From positions 458,001 through 522,000 of the forward strand of contig NZ_FXAF01000006.1 in NCBI RefSeq assembly GCF_900177415.1: 64,000 nt of DNA, read 5' to 3'. Positions 27,228 through 36,241 of the stretch are shown piece after piece; position 1 is the first letter of the stretch; each line of letters begins with the position of its first letter. The notes below the pieces were generated by a model. It did not search any database, had not been told where the DNA came from, and saw nothing but the letters and a program-made list of their open reading frames with translations. The stretch is from Xaviernesmea oryzae. GTDB lineage: Bacteria > Pseudomonadota > Alphaproteobacteria > Rhizobiales > Rhizobiaceae. Both the position numbers and the translations under genes were made by a program.

Positions 27228-28454
27228 ATGACGATACAGACGATCGGCACGCACCCGGTGGCCATCGGGAAGAATCCCGAACGAAGCCGCGATCACAACC
27301 GGCGCGTCGTGCTGGACGTGGTGCGACGGCACGGCTCGCTGGGCCGTGCCCATATTGCCAAGCTGAGCCAGCTCACCCCTCAGGCCGTCGCCAATATCGT
27401 CGATGAACTGGTCGGCGAGGGGTTGCTGATGGAGATGGGGCGCCTGCGCTCCGGGCGCGGCCAGCCGCCCATCCAGTTTGCCGTCAATCCCGAAGGCGGC
27501 GCGACCATCGGCGTCGAGATCGCCGCCGACCATATGGTTACGGTCGCGCTCGATCTCTCCGGAAGGCTGAGGGCGAAGCGGATCACCTCCCTCAAGGATA
27601 CGACGCCCCGCCATATTCTTGCATCCTTCACCTCGGAGCTTTCGACCGTCAGAAAGAGCGTGGGGTCGAAATTGCTCGGCACCGGCGTCGTCATGCCGGG
27701 TCCCTTCGAGATCGACGGCATGACGTCGGTCGGCCCCACCACGCTGCCCGGCTGGGCCGGCATCGATGCCGCCCAGGCGCTCAGCGAAGCCTGCGGCCAC
27801 ACGGTCGTCGTGGAGAACGACGCGACGGCGGCGGCCGTCGGCGAGCGCCTGTTCGGCGCGGGCCTGGCGATCTCCAATTTCTGCATGATCTATTTCGGCG
27901 TCGGCATCGGTTTGGGCATCATTCAGGACGGCGCGCCCTATCGCGGCGCTTTCGGCAATGCCGGGGAGATCGGCCATGTCACCGTGGTGCCGAAAGGGCG
28001 GCCGTGCCCCTCCTGCGGCCAGCTCGGCTGCCTGGAAGGCTATGCCTCGGTCTATGTACTGAAGGAGAAGCTCGGCCGCGCCGGCATGCCGGAATGCGAA
28101 TTCGCCGATCTCGAAAGGCTGCACCGGGCGGAGCATCCGGTCGTCGAGGAGTGGATCGACGAAGCCGCCACCTATCTCGGCCCCATGGTCGCGATGCTCG
28201 AAAACATACTCGATCCGCAGACGGTAATCCTCGGCGGCGCGCTTCCCGACGCCATCATGGATGACATCATCGCCCGCATGGGCAATCTGCCGACCTCGGT
28301 CGCGAGCCGCCGCCAGCGCGACCTGCCGCGCGTGCTGCGCGGCCAGACCGGGCAGCTGACCGCCGCCCTCGGCGCTGCCGCCCTTCCGCTGTTCGACATG
28401 GTGACCCCCAAGCTCGAAACCTCGCTGGCAGGGCTCGCCGATATTCCCGCATGA
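27228..28454 (+). CDS. ROK-family transcriptional regulator
   Basis: 408 residues from ATG 27228 (GGAAG eight bases upstream); a TTG at 27174 in the same frame lies inside the palindrome and is less likely. The N-terminal winged helix (about 25-85: GSLGRAHIAKLSQLTPQAVANI) precedes a ROK kinase-like domain with VVENDATAAAVGERLFGAG and the zinc motif CPSCGQLGCLEGYAS. It probably represses the divergent ABC operon and possibly its own PIG-L operon, responding to a sugar ligand that is not identifiable. Confidence 0.9.
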   Translation: MTIQTIGTHPVAIGKNPERSRDHNRRVVLDVVRRHGSLGRAHIAKLSQLTPQAVANIVDELVGEGLLMEMGRLRSGRGQPPIQFAVNPEGGATIGVEIAADHMVTVALDLSGRLRAKRITSLKDTTPRHILASFTSELSTVRKSVGSKLLGTGVVMPGPFEIDGMTSVGPTTLPGWAGIDAAQALSEACGHTVVVENDATAAAVGERLFGAGLAISNFCMIYFGVGIGLGIIQDGAPYRGAFGNAGEIGHVTVVPKGRPCPSCGQLGCLEGYASVYVLKEKLGRAGMPECEFADLERLHRAEHPVVEEWIDEAATYLGPMVAMLENILDPQTVILGGALPDAIMDDIIARMGNLPTSVASRRQRDLPRVLRGQTGQLTAALGAAALPLFDMVTPKLETSLAGLADIPA

Positions 28455-28473
28455 CATATTGAGGAGAGATTTC

Positions 28474-30876
28474 ATGCTGACCGCCCGCGAACGCATCGAA
28501 CGGCAGATGTCCGATCCCTCGCTCGTCCGGCTTCATCGCAAGCTTTCGCGGCTGAAATCGACGGTCACGATGATGAACACCGGCGCCCACCCGGACGACG
28601 AGCAGAACGGCATGCTCGCCTGGTTCCGCTTAGGCCTCGGCATGCGGGTCGTCATCGCCTGCTCCACGCGGGGCGAGGGTGGCCAGAATGCGCTCGGGCC
28701 CGAGCGGCTCGGCCCGCTTGGCGTGTTGCGCTCCCGCGAGCTGGAAGAGGCGGCCCGCGCCATCGATGGCGATGTCTGCTGGCTGGGCCACGGCCCGGCC
28801 GATCCGGTGCATGACTTCGGCTTCTCCAAGGATGGCGACGCGACCTTCACCCGCTGGGGCGAGGCCCGTATCGTTGAGCGCCTGGTGCGTGCCTATCGCA
28901 TGGAACGGCCGGATATCGTCATCCCGACCTTCCTCGATGTGCCGGGTCAGCACGGCCATCACCGCGCCATGACCCGTGCCGCCGAAACGGCGATTGCACT
29001 CGCAGCCGACCCCAATGCCTACCCCGAACATCTCGCCGAAGGCCTGAAGCCCTGGAAGGTCGCCAAATATTACCTGCCGGCCTGGTCGGGCGGCGGCGAT
29101 ACCTATGACGACGAAGTGCCGCCGCCGGATACGACGGTTACCGTCATTGCCGAGGGCCGCGAACCGGCAACGGGTGCTGATTACGACCGTATCGGCGAGT
29201 GGTCGCGTTATTACCACGCCTCGCAGGGCATGGGCCATTGGCCGAAGCGGCCGGACACGGCCTGGCCACTGCACCTGAAACTCTCCGCGGCCGGCTCGAA
29301 GGCGGAACAGTCCGTCCTCGAAGACCTGCCTGCATCGTTCGCCGTGCTTGCCGGTCTTCCCGGCCTGCCCGCAAAGGTGAAGGAAGCCTTGCGCTCCGCC
29401 GACGATGCGGTTGCCGCAGCCATCTCGGCTTTCCTCGATCGTGATGCAATCATGAAGGCGCTGACCGAAGCCGCCGGCTGGCTGGACGTTGTGGCGTCGT
29501 CCGCCCCTGAGGAGTTCAAAACCCTGCACGGCCACCGGATCGCCCGCAAACAGGTGGAAGTGGATGCCGCAATCCTGGATGCCGCCGCCATTTTCGAGCG
29601 CGCTTACGTTGATCCCCCGACCATTTCGCCCGGCTCCGTCTCGGAGATGACGGTCGAACTCGGCGACGGTGCCAAGGGCCGCAAGGTCGATGTCACCCCG
29701 GTCCTGCCGGCTGGCATATCCACTTCGCCCCGGTCGCATGGTGACGAGCGTGTCTTCACATTGACCGCAGCATCGGATGCGCCGCTTTCCGGTCTCTATC
29801 TGCCGGCCTGGTCGGCGCTCGGCGGCAATGGGCATGCCTGTGTGAAAGTGTCCGCGGAGATCGGCGGCCGCATGGTGACCGGCGCTTTCGACCTGGAAGA
29901 GCCGTTTGCGGTGGCGCCCGCGCAGTCGCTCACGCTGCTGCCGGATGCGCTGGTGGTGCCGCTCGGCACGAAACGGACCGAATGGCCGATCAAGGCCAGC
30001 ATTTCGGGCGTCGATGCGCCCCTTTCCTTCAAGACGACGGCCGGCTGGGTGATGAAAAAGACGGACGGCGGCTGGATCGCCTCGCCGACCGACGCCGCAA
30101 AGCCGGGCTTGGCCGAGATCGAGCCGCAGATCGACGGCCGCCCGGCGTTCCAGGTTACGCCGATCGTCTATCGGCATATCGGCCGCGCCGGTTTCCGTGC
30201 CCCGGCTGCGCTCAAAGTCCTGTCACTCGACCTGAACCTGCCGGAAGGCGCCCGCGTCGGTTATGTCGGCGGCGGTGCAGATCGGGTCGGCATGTGGCTG
30301 GCGCGCATGGGTCTCGACGTGACCGAGCTCGACGCGCAGGCGTTGAGCGGCGACCTGTCGCAGTTCACCACGATCGTCGTCGGCATCTTCGCCTTCGGCA
30401 TCCGCAAGGATCTCGCCGCGGCGACCGGGCGCCTGCACCGCTTCGTCGAGGAGGGCGGCCATCTCGTCACTCTCTATCACCGTCCGAGCGACGGCTGGAA
30501 TCCGGGCGAGACGCCGGTTCGCCGCATCGAGATCGGCTCGCCGTCGCTGCGCTGGCGCGTTACCGATCCGAAAGCCGAGGTCACCGTGCTTTCGCCCGAT
30601 CATGTTCTGCTGAAGGGTCCCAACGTCATCGGGCCCGAAGACTGGCAGGGTTGGGACAAGGAGCGGGGGCTCTATTTCGCCTCCCGCTGGGATGACGTCT
30701 ACGAGCCGCTGCTCGCCATGCACGACCCCAACGAACAGCCGCTCAAGGGCGCGCTTGTCTCCGGCGCGATCGGCAGGGGCCGCCACACCCATACCAGCCT
30801 CGTGCTGCACCATCAGCTCGACAAGCTCGTGCCCGGCGCCTTCCGGCTGATGGCCAATCTCGTGCAGCCGGCGTGA
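28474..30876 (+). CDS. Large multidomain PIG-L (LmbE-like) deacetylase
   Basis: 800 residues from ATG 28474 with GAGGAGA upstream. The N-terminal PIG-L domain (about 30-250) carries the zinc motif GAHPDDE near residue 38 and GQHGHHRA near 158, the usual metal and catalytic positions. A middle region (about 370-560) reads as beta-sandwich (NEW3-like), and the C-terminal third (about 570-800) resembles a ThuA/GATase-1-like fold (VGIFAFGIRKDL, GGHLVTLYHRPS). No signal peptide is visible. PIG-L enzymes deacetylate GlcNAc-type conjugates. It lies 19 bases after the ROK gene, so it belongs to that regulon. Exact substrate unknown. Confidence 0.82.
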   Translation: MLTARERIERQMSDPSLVRLHRKLSRLKSTVTMMNTGAHPDDEQNGMLAWFRLGLGMRVVIACSTRGEGGQNALGPERLGPLGVLRSRELEEAARAIDGDVCWLGHGPADPVHDFGFSKDGDATFTRWGEARIVERLVRAYRMERPDIVIPTFLDVPGQHGHHRAMTRAAETAIALAADPNAYPEHLAEGLKPWKVAKYYLPAWSGGGDTYDDEVPPPDTTVTVIAEGREPATGADYDRIGEWSRYYHASQGMGHWPKRPDTAWPLHLKLSAAGSKAEQSVLEDLPASFAVLAGLPGLPAKVKEALRSADDAVAAAISAFLDRDAIMKALTEAAGWLDVVASSAPEEFKTLHGHRIARKQVEVDAAILDAAAIFERAYVDPPTISPGSVSEMTVELGDGAKGRKVDVTPVLPAGISTSPRSHGDERVFTLTAASDAPLSGLYLPAWSALGGNGHACVKVSAEIGGRMVTGAFDLEEPFAVAPAQSLTLLPDALVVPLGTKRTEWPIKASISGVDAPLSFKTTAGWVMKKTDGGWIASPTDAAKPGLAEIEPQIDGRPAFQVTPIVYRHIGRAGFRAPAALKVLSLDLNLPEGARVGYVGGGADRVGMWLARMGLDVTELDAQALSGDLSQFTTIVVGIFAFGIRKDLAAATGRLHRFVEEGGHLVTLYHRPSDGWNPGETPVRRIEIGSPSLRWRVTDPKAEVTVLSPDHVLLKGPNVIGPEDWQGWDKERGLYFASRWDDVYEPLLAMHDPNEQPLKGALVSGAIGRGRHTHTSLVLHHQLDKLVPGAFRLMANLVQPA

Positions 30877-31784
30877 GCACGCAGGCAGCGCCAGAAGCGG
30901 AAAGCGAGCGGACCTCCAATGCCCGCATCGGTATCGGCTGGCTGCTTCTCGACATGACGCTCGTCTCCGGCGGCATGACGGCGCTCGTCAAGGCGCAAGG
31001 GGCGACCTATCCCGCCTTCCAGCTCGTCTTCATCCGGGCGATGATCGGGCTGCTCTTCATCCTGCCGCTCATCTGGCACCATCGGGCGGAGATGACGCGC
31101 ATCAAGCATCCCTGGCGCAATATCTTCCGCATCTCCTGCAATGCGATCGCGCTCACGAGCAACTTTCTGGCCATCACCATGCTGCCGCTCGCCATGGTCA
31201 ATGCGGTCGGCTTTTCCCGGCCGCTGATCACCATGGCCATGGCGGTTGCCATGCTGGGAGAGACGGTGAGCCGCATCCGCTGGCTCGGCGCGGCAATGGC
31301 CTTTGCCGGCGTGCTGATCGTCATGGCGCCGGGAACGGAAAGCTTCGATGTCGAGGTGCTGGTCGTCTTGGTTTCGGTGGTCTTCGGCTCGCTTGCGATC
31401 ATCCAGACGCGCGCCCTGAGGGACGAGAACACCATCGTGATGATGGTCTTCTATACCGTCGGGCTCGCGGTCATCACCGCGATTCCCGCAGCCTTCATCT
31501 GGCAGCCGGTCGTGCCTTTCGACTGGATACCGCTTCTCGGTATCGGCTTCCTTGCCCAGCTTGGGCAATATTGCTTCCTGCGTGCCTATCGCATCGCCGA
31601 TGCCAGCGTGCTCGCGCCTGTCGGCTATCTCTCGATCGTTTTCGTGACGGTTGTCGGCTATGTCTTTTTCGACGAGGTGCCGGAAGTCCGCGTCGTCATC
31701 GGGGTGATCGTCATTCTCGCCTCGTTGCAGGGAGCGGCCTGGCTCGAGCGGCGCCGCGGCCGCATGGCGGGCAAGGCGATGTGA
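30873..31784 (+). CDS. DMT-superfamily (EamA) permease
   Basis: 303 residues from GTG 30873, overlapping the deacetylase stop (GTGA). About ten membrane helices in two EamA repeats, with family-like LGETVSRIRWLGAAMAFAGV at the end of the first repeat and YVFFDEVPEVRVVIGVIVI at the end of the second. It probably exports or imports a small metabolite linked to the deacetylase step; direction and substrate are not visible. Confidence 0.87.
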   Translation: MSTQAAPEAESERTSNARIGIGWLLLDMTLVSGGMTALVKAQGATYPAFQLVFIRAMIGLLFILPLIWHHRAEMTRIKHPWRNIFRISCNAIALTSNFLAITMLPLAMVNAVGFSRPLITMAMAVAMLGETVSRIRWLGAAMAFAGVLIVMAPGTESFDVEVLVVLVSVVFGSLAIIQTRALRDENTIVMMVFYTVGLAVITAIPAAFIWQPVVPFDWIPLLGIGFLAQLGQYCFLRAYRIADASVLAPVGYLSIVFVTVVGYVFFDEVPEVRVVIGVIVILASLQGAAWLERRRGRMAGKAM

Positions 31785-31862
31785 ACCGATGTGAACGGGA
31801 ATCGGGCGGAATTGTCGAACTTTCCGCCGTTCTCGGCGTTACCGATGAATGAGGAGGCGCAT

Positions 31863-32126
31863 ATGGTCGCTCTAATCTTCATTCTGGCATGCATCGCGGT
31901 TCTGAGCGCCGTTTTCACGGTCGTCATCCGGCAGATGGCCAAAGCGCATCGGCAGCACTATCTCGAAGAGATGGCAGTCAACGAGCTGGCATGCGCATCG
32001 CCCACCGAACCGGAACGGAAGGCAGCATACAAGGCGCGGCCTCGGGCGCGTTCCGCCGGATCGCGGCACGGCCGGGTCGCTCGCGGGCTGGCGGCCCGTC
32101 TGCATTCCGGCCCGATCATGCGATAA
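31863..32126 (+). CDS. Small single-span membrane protein, hypothetical
   Basis: 87 residues from ATG 31863, preceded by GAGGAGG at good spacing. One N-terminal membrane helix (VALIFILACIAVLSAVFTVVI) is followed by a basic, Arg-rich tail, giving a cytoplasmic positively charged C terminus. I do not recognise it. It lies 78 bases after the DMT permease gene. Confidence 0.55.
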   Translation: MVALIFILACIAVLSAVFTVVIRQMAKAHRQHYLEEMAVNELACASPTEPERKAAYKARPRARSAGSRHGRVARGLAARLHSGPIMR

Positions 32127-32175
32127 CTCGATCCCCGCTTCCCGGGGTTCTGCATATCCATTCGAAGAGAAGGTT

Positions 32176-32251
<76 letters not shown>

Positions 32252-32406
32252 ATCAGGGTGGTCCGGTATTTCCGGTCCTGGGAAGCTCCGCGGCGCTGCG
32301 CCTTGCGGAGTGGCGGCTTATTACTTCCGGTTTTCGGAGAGTGCAAGCCGAAATTTCTCTGCCCGGCAATTTTTATGGAATCGCCGGGCCTTACTCTGGA
32401 AATCGA

Positions 32407-32793
32407 TCAGACTTCGTCGTCGTCGCCGGTCACGCCGATGATGCCGGACATGTCGTCGTCCTCGTCGTCCTCGTCGGCTTCGAGGAACGTATCGTCGTCA
32501 TCGTCGCCGAGATCGACGTCGTCGTCGCCCATATCCGGTAGATCGTCGCTGCCCGAAGCCTCATCGCCTTCTTCCAGCGAGACGAGTTCGACTTCCTGGT
32601 TTTCGGTATCGACTTCCTGGACGTCTTCCTCCTCGGCCTGTTCCATCTTCACGGCCGCGCTGTTCTCTTCGAAGAAGGAAAGCGGCCAGGATTTGCCGGT
32701 ATAGGGGGAAACGACCGGATCGCGGTTCAGGTCGTAGAACTTCTTGCCGGTATCGGGGTCGGTGCGCTTGGTTCCGAGTTCCGCTTTTGCCAC
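32407..32793 (-). CDS. FYDLN-acid domain protein (TIGR02300 family)
   Basis: 128 residues from GTG 32793 (GAGG eight bases upstream); earlier in-frame ATGs extend into non-conserved sequence. The N terminus has the diagnostic AELGTKRTDPDTGKKFYDLN followed by DPVVSPYTGKSWP. The C-terminal half is a highly acidic Asp/Glu tail. The function is unknown. Family members lie next to aroA-cmk-rpsA in Rhizobiales, matching the neighbouring genes here except aroA. Confidence 0.9.
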   Translation of the reverse strand: MAKAELGTKRTDPDTGKKFYDLNRDPVVSPYTGKSWPLSFFEENSAAVKMEQAEEEDVQEVDTENQEVELVSLEEGDEASGSDDLPDMGDDDVDLGDDDDDTFLEADEDDEDDDMSGIIGVTGDDDEV

Positions 32794-32997
32794 AGTCAGA
32801 GCCTCATGAGGATGGCCGAATAGATCGGCATGCCGCTTTATTGCGGCTTTGTCGGGTGAAAAATCTAAGCCGGTCCCCATAAGGCCTGCGCCTCTTGATG
32901 TCAAAGGCAAACTTTCATCGCTTTCATCAAGGCTCTGCGGGTGATCGCTGGCCGGCTTTGTGGTAAGCACCGCAGGTGACGATCGAAGGAGCCGCCC

Positions 32998-33639
32998 ATG
33001 TACCAGCCGCCGCATTTCCGGGAAGAGGATCTCGGCACCCAGCATGCGCTGATCCGTGCTCATCCGCTCGGTCTCCTGGTCACCGCCGGCAATTCTGGGC
33101 TGCTTGCCAATCCGGTGCCCTTCCATCTGGATTCTGCGGCTTCCGGAAAGGGCACGCTGAGACTGCATCTCGCCCGTGCCAACGGTCAATGGAAGGACAT
33201 CCGCGACGGCGCGTCTGTGCTTGCCGTCTTTCAGGGCGCGGATTCCTACGTCACGCCCTCCTGGTATCAGACGAAGCGCGAGACCGGAAAAGTCGTGCCG
33301 ACCTGGAATTACGCGATCGTGCAGGCGCGGGGGCCTGCCCGCATCGTCGAGGATGCCGACTGGCTGCTCGCGCAGATCGATGCCATCACCAGCCAGCACG
33401 AGGGCAGCCGCGCTGCGCCCTGGGCGGTCGGCGACGCGCCGGAGGATTTCATCCGCGCTCAGCTGAAGGGCATTGTCGGCATCGAGATCGAGATCGCCGA
33501 GATCGAAGGCAAATGGAAGGTCAGTCAGAACCGTCCGGCCGGAGATCGCGAAGGTGTCGCGGCGGGACTTGATGAAATGCCCGGACAAGGACATATGGCG
33601 GAACTTATCCGCCGCTACGGCGCCATGCGCAACACTTGA
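32998..33639 (+). CDS. PaiB-family FMN-binding split-barrel protein
   Basis: 213 residues from ATG 32998. PaiB features: [12 protein letters not shown] at the start, [25 protein letters not shown] near 102 and [21 protein letters not shown] near 160. PaiB-type proteins are FMN-binding and often described as negative transcriptional regulators, though a DNA-binding role is doubtful for many. It sits directly before cmk, where aroA is normally found in Rhizobiaceae. Confidence 0.9.
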   Translation: MYQPPHFREEDLGTQHALIRAHPLGLLVTAGNSGLLANPVPFHLDSAASGKGTLRLHLARANGQWKDIRDGASVLAVFQGADSYVTPSWYQTKRETGKVVPTWNYAIVQARGPARIVEDADWLLAQIDAITSQHEGSRAAPWAVGDAPEDFIRAQLKGIVGIEIEIAEIEGKWKVSQNRPAGDREGVAAGLDEMPGQGHMAELIRRYGAMRNT

Positions 33640-33661
33640 GTTTGAGAAATTGACGCCTGCA

Positions 33662-34291
33662 ATGATCATCGCCATCGACGGACCAGCCGCCGCCGGCAAG
33701 GGCACGCTTTCCCGCCGGATCGCCGAGGAATATGGCTTCCATCATCTCGATACGGGGCTCACCTACCGCGCCACTGCCAAGGCGTTGATCGATGCGGGCC
33801 TGCCGCTGGACGACGAGAAGGTCGCCGAGAAAATGGCCAGGGGGATTGAATTGGCGGGTCTCGATCGCGACATATTGTCGAGCCACGCCATTGGCGAGGC
33901 GGCATCGAAGATCGCCGTCATGCCGCTCGTGCGCCGGGCCTTGGTGGAGGCGCAACGTGCCTTTTCCAGGAAGAAGCCGGGAACGGTGCTGGATGGCCGG
34001 GACATCGGCACGGTCGTCTGTCCCGATGCGCCGGTCAAGCTCTATGTCACCGCCTCGCCCGAGGTGAGGGCGAGGCGCCGCTACGACGAAATCGTCGCCG
34101 GGGGCGAGGCGGCTGATTACGCGGCGATCTTCGCCGACGTGAAGAAGCGTGACGAGCGTGATATGGGGCGCGCCGACAGCCCGCTCAGGCCTGCGGAGGA
34201 TGCGCACTTGCTTGATACCTCGGAAATGAGTATAGAGGCCGCGTTTCAGGCTGCGAAGACGATCATCGACGCCGCCTTGAAGAAAGATTGA
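33662..34291 (+). CDS. cmk: Cytidylate kinase
   Basis: Phosphorylates CMP and dCMP. 209 residues from ATG 33662; TTG at 33650 is possible but adds four residues without better context. P-loop [14 protein letters not shown] near residue 5, [11 protein letters not shown] and [11 protein letters not shown] are all conserved. It lies 22 bases after the PaiB gene and upstream of rpsA, the common cmk-rpsA pairing. No good ribosome-binding site is seen. Confidence 0.95.
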   Translation: MIIAIDGPAAAGKGTLSRRIAEEYGFHHLDTGLTYRATAKALIDAGLPLDDEKVAEKMARGIELAGLDRDILSSHAIGEAASKIAVMPLVRRALVEAQRAFSRKKPGTVLDGRDIGTVVCPDAPVKLYVTASPEVRARRRYDEIVAGGEAADYAAIFADVKKRDERDMGRADSPLRPAEDAHLLDTSEMSIEAAFQAAKTIIDAALKKD

Positions 34292-34456
34292 CGATGTGGC
34301 CGGCTGAAGCCGGCTTCGTCTTCGAAGAATAGCCTGACGCTCTGTCCCCGCGCCGGATTTGCCTCCAGAAAACAGGGAGGCGGACATGATGCTCAGGCGT
34401 GTACAACACGAACCACCGGCGCAACACGTGCCTCCAGAGGCACTCTAGGAGATTTC

Positions 34457-36163
34457 ATGGCAGTATCTAACCCCACGCGGGAGGACTTCGCAGCCCTCCT
34501 CGAAGAGTCCTTTTCCAAGACCGATCTCGCCGAAGGCTATGTCGCCAAGGGCATCGTGACGGCGATCGAAAAGGATGTTGCGGTCGTTGACGTCGGCCTC
34601 AAGGTCGAAGGCCGCATCGCGCTGAAGGAATTCGGCGCCAAGGGCAAGGACGGTTCGCTGAAGGTCGGCGACGAAGTCGAAGTTTACGTCGAGCGCATCG
34701 AAAACGCGCTTGGCGAAGCAGTTCTCTCGCGCGAGAAGGCTCGCCGCGAAGAAAGCTGGGTCAAGCTCGAAGCCAAGTTCGAGGCCGGCGAGCGTGTCGA
34801 AGGCGTCATCTTCAACCAGGTCAAGGGTGGCTTCACCGTCGATCTCGACGGCGCCGTCGCCTTCCTGCCGCGTTCGCAGGTCGACATCCGTCCGATCCGC
34901 GACGTCACCCCGCTCATGCACAACCCGCAGCCCTTCGAAATCCTCAAGATGGACAAGCGCCGCGGCAACATCGTCGTTTCGCGCCGCACGGTTCTCGAAG
35001 AGTCCCGCGCCGAACAGCGTTCTGAAATCGTTCAGAACCTCGAAGAGGGCCAGGTTGTTGACGGCGTCGTCAAGAACATCACCGATTACGGTGCGTTCGT
35101 CGACCTCGGCGGCATCGACGGCCTGCTGCACGTCACCGACATGGCATGGCGCCGCGTCAACCATCCGTCGGAAATCCTGAACATCGGCCAGCAGGTCAAG
35201 GTTCAGATCATCCGCATCAACCAGGAAACCCACCGCATCTCGCTCGGCATGAAGCAGCTCGAGTCCGATCCGTGGGATGGCATCTCGGCCAAGTATCCGG
35301 TCGGCAAGAAGATTTCCGGTACCGTCACGAACATCACCGACTACGGTGCGTTCGTCGAGCTGGAGCCGGGTATCGAAGGCCTGATCCACATTTCCGAAAT
35401 GTCCTGGACCAAGAAGAACGTACACCCCGGCAAGATCCTGTCCACGAGCCAGGAAGTCGATGTCGTCGTTCTCGAAGTCGATCCGTCCAAGCGCCGTATC
35501 TCGCTCGGCCTCAAGCAGACGCTGGAAAACCCGTGGCAGGCTTTCGCCTACAGCCACCCGGCCGGCACTGAGGTCGAAGGCGAAGTCAAGAACAAGACCG
35601 AATTCGGCCTGTTCATCGGCCTCGAAGGCGATGTCGATGGCATGGTCCACCTCTCCGACCTCGACTGGAACCGTCCGGGCGAACAGGTCATCGAGGAATA
35701 CAACAAGGGCGACGTCGTCAAGGCTGTCGTTCTCGATGTGGACGTCGAGAAGGAGCGCATCTCGCTCGGCATCAAGCAGCTCGGCCGTGATTCGGTCGGT
35801 GAAGCTGCCGCTTCCGGCGACCTTCGCAAGAACGCGGTTGTTTCGGCTGAAGTCATCGCGATCAACGATGGCGGTATCGAAGTGAAGCTCGTCAACCACG
35901 AGGACATCACCTCCTTCATCCGCCGCGCAGATCTCTCGCGTGACCGCGACGAGCAGCGTCCGGAGCGTTTCTCGGTCGGCCAGATCGTCGACGCCCGCGT
36001 CGTCAACTTCTCCAAGAAGGACCGCAAGGTCATGCTGTCGATCAAGGCTCTCGAGATCGCCGAAGAGAAGGAAGCCGTCGCTCAGTTCGGTTCGTCGGAC
36101 TCGGGCGCTTCGCTCGGCGACATCCTCGGTGCGGCTCTGAAGAACCGCAACAACGCCGAGTAA
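34457..36163 (+). CDS. rpsA: 30S ribosomal protein S1
   Basis: 568 residues with six S1 RNA-binding repeats, clear from recurring segments such as NITDYGAFVDLGGIDGLLH, NITDYGAFVELEPGIEGLIH and KTEFGLFIGLEGDVDGMVH. AGGAG lies six bases before the ATG. The leader of about 165 bases contains a GCCGGC-TGAA-GCCGGC hairpin at about 34300; S1 is known to control its own translation. A terminator follows at 36186. Confidence 0.98.
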   Translation: MAVSNPTREDFAALLEESFSKTDLAEGYVAKGIVTAIEKDVAVVDVGLKVEGRIALKEFGAKGKDGSLKVGDEVEVYVERIENALGEAVLSREKARREESWVKLEAKFEAGERVEGVIFNQVKGGFTVDLDGAVAFLPRSQVDIRPIRDVTPLMHNPQPFEILKMDKRRGNIVVSRRTVLEESRAEQRSEIVQNLEEGQVVDGVVKNITDYGAFVDLGGIDGLLHVTDMAWRRVNHPSEILNIGQQVKVQIIRINQETHRISLGMKQLESDPWDGISAKYPVGKKISGTVTNITDYGAFVELEPGIEGLIHISEMSWTKKNVHPGKILSTSQEVDVVVLEVDPSKRRISLGLKQTLENPWQAFAYSHPAGTEVEGEVKNKTEFGLFIGLEGDVDGMVHLSDLDWNRPGEQVIEEYNKGDVVKAVVLDVDVEKERISLGIKQLGRDSVGEAAASGDLRKNAVVSAEVIAINDGGIEVKLVNHEDITSFIRRADLSRDRDEQRPERFSVGQIVDARVVNFSKKDRKVMLSIKALEIAEEKEAVAQFGSSDSGASLGDILGAALKNRNNAE

Positions 36164-36185
36164 TCGACGTTACGCAGAAAAATCG

Positions 36186-36217
36186 AAAACCGCCGGGCGA
36201 AAGTCCGGCGGTTTTTT
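36186..36217 (+). terminator. Intrinsic terminator of rpsA
   Basis: AAAACCGCCGG/CCGGCGGTTTT stem with a short loop and six T at the 3' end, 23 bases past the rpsA stop. The reverse strand lacks an equally good T-run. Confidence 0.9.
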
Positions 36218-36241
36218 CATGCCGTTTCCGATGGACGGGGA

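Noticed and set aside
32794..33705. N-terminal extension of the FYDLN-acid protein
   Set aside because: The frame runs antisense through the PaiB gene; the family start is at GTG 32793 with its own ribosome-binding site.
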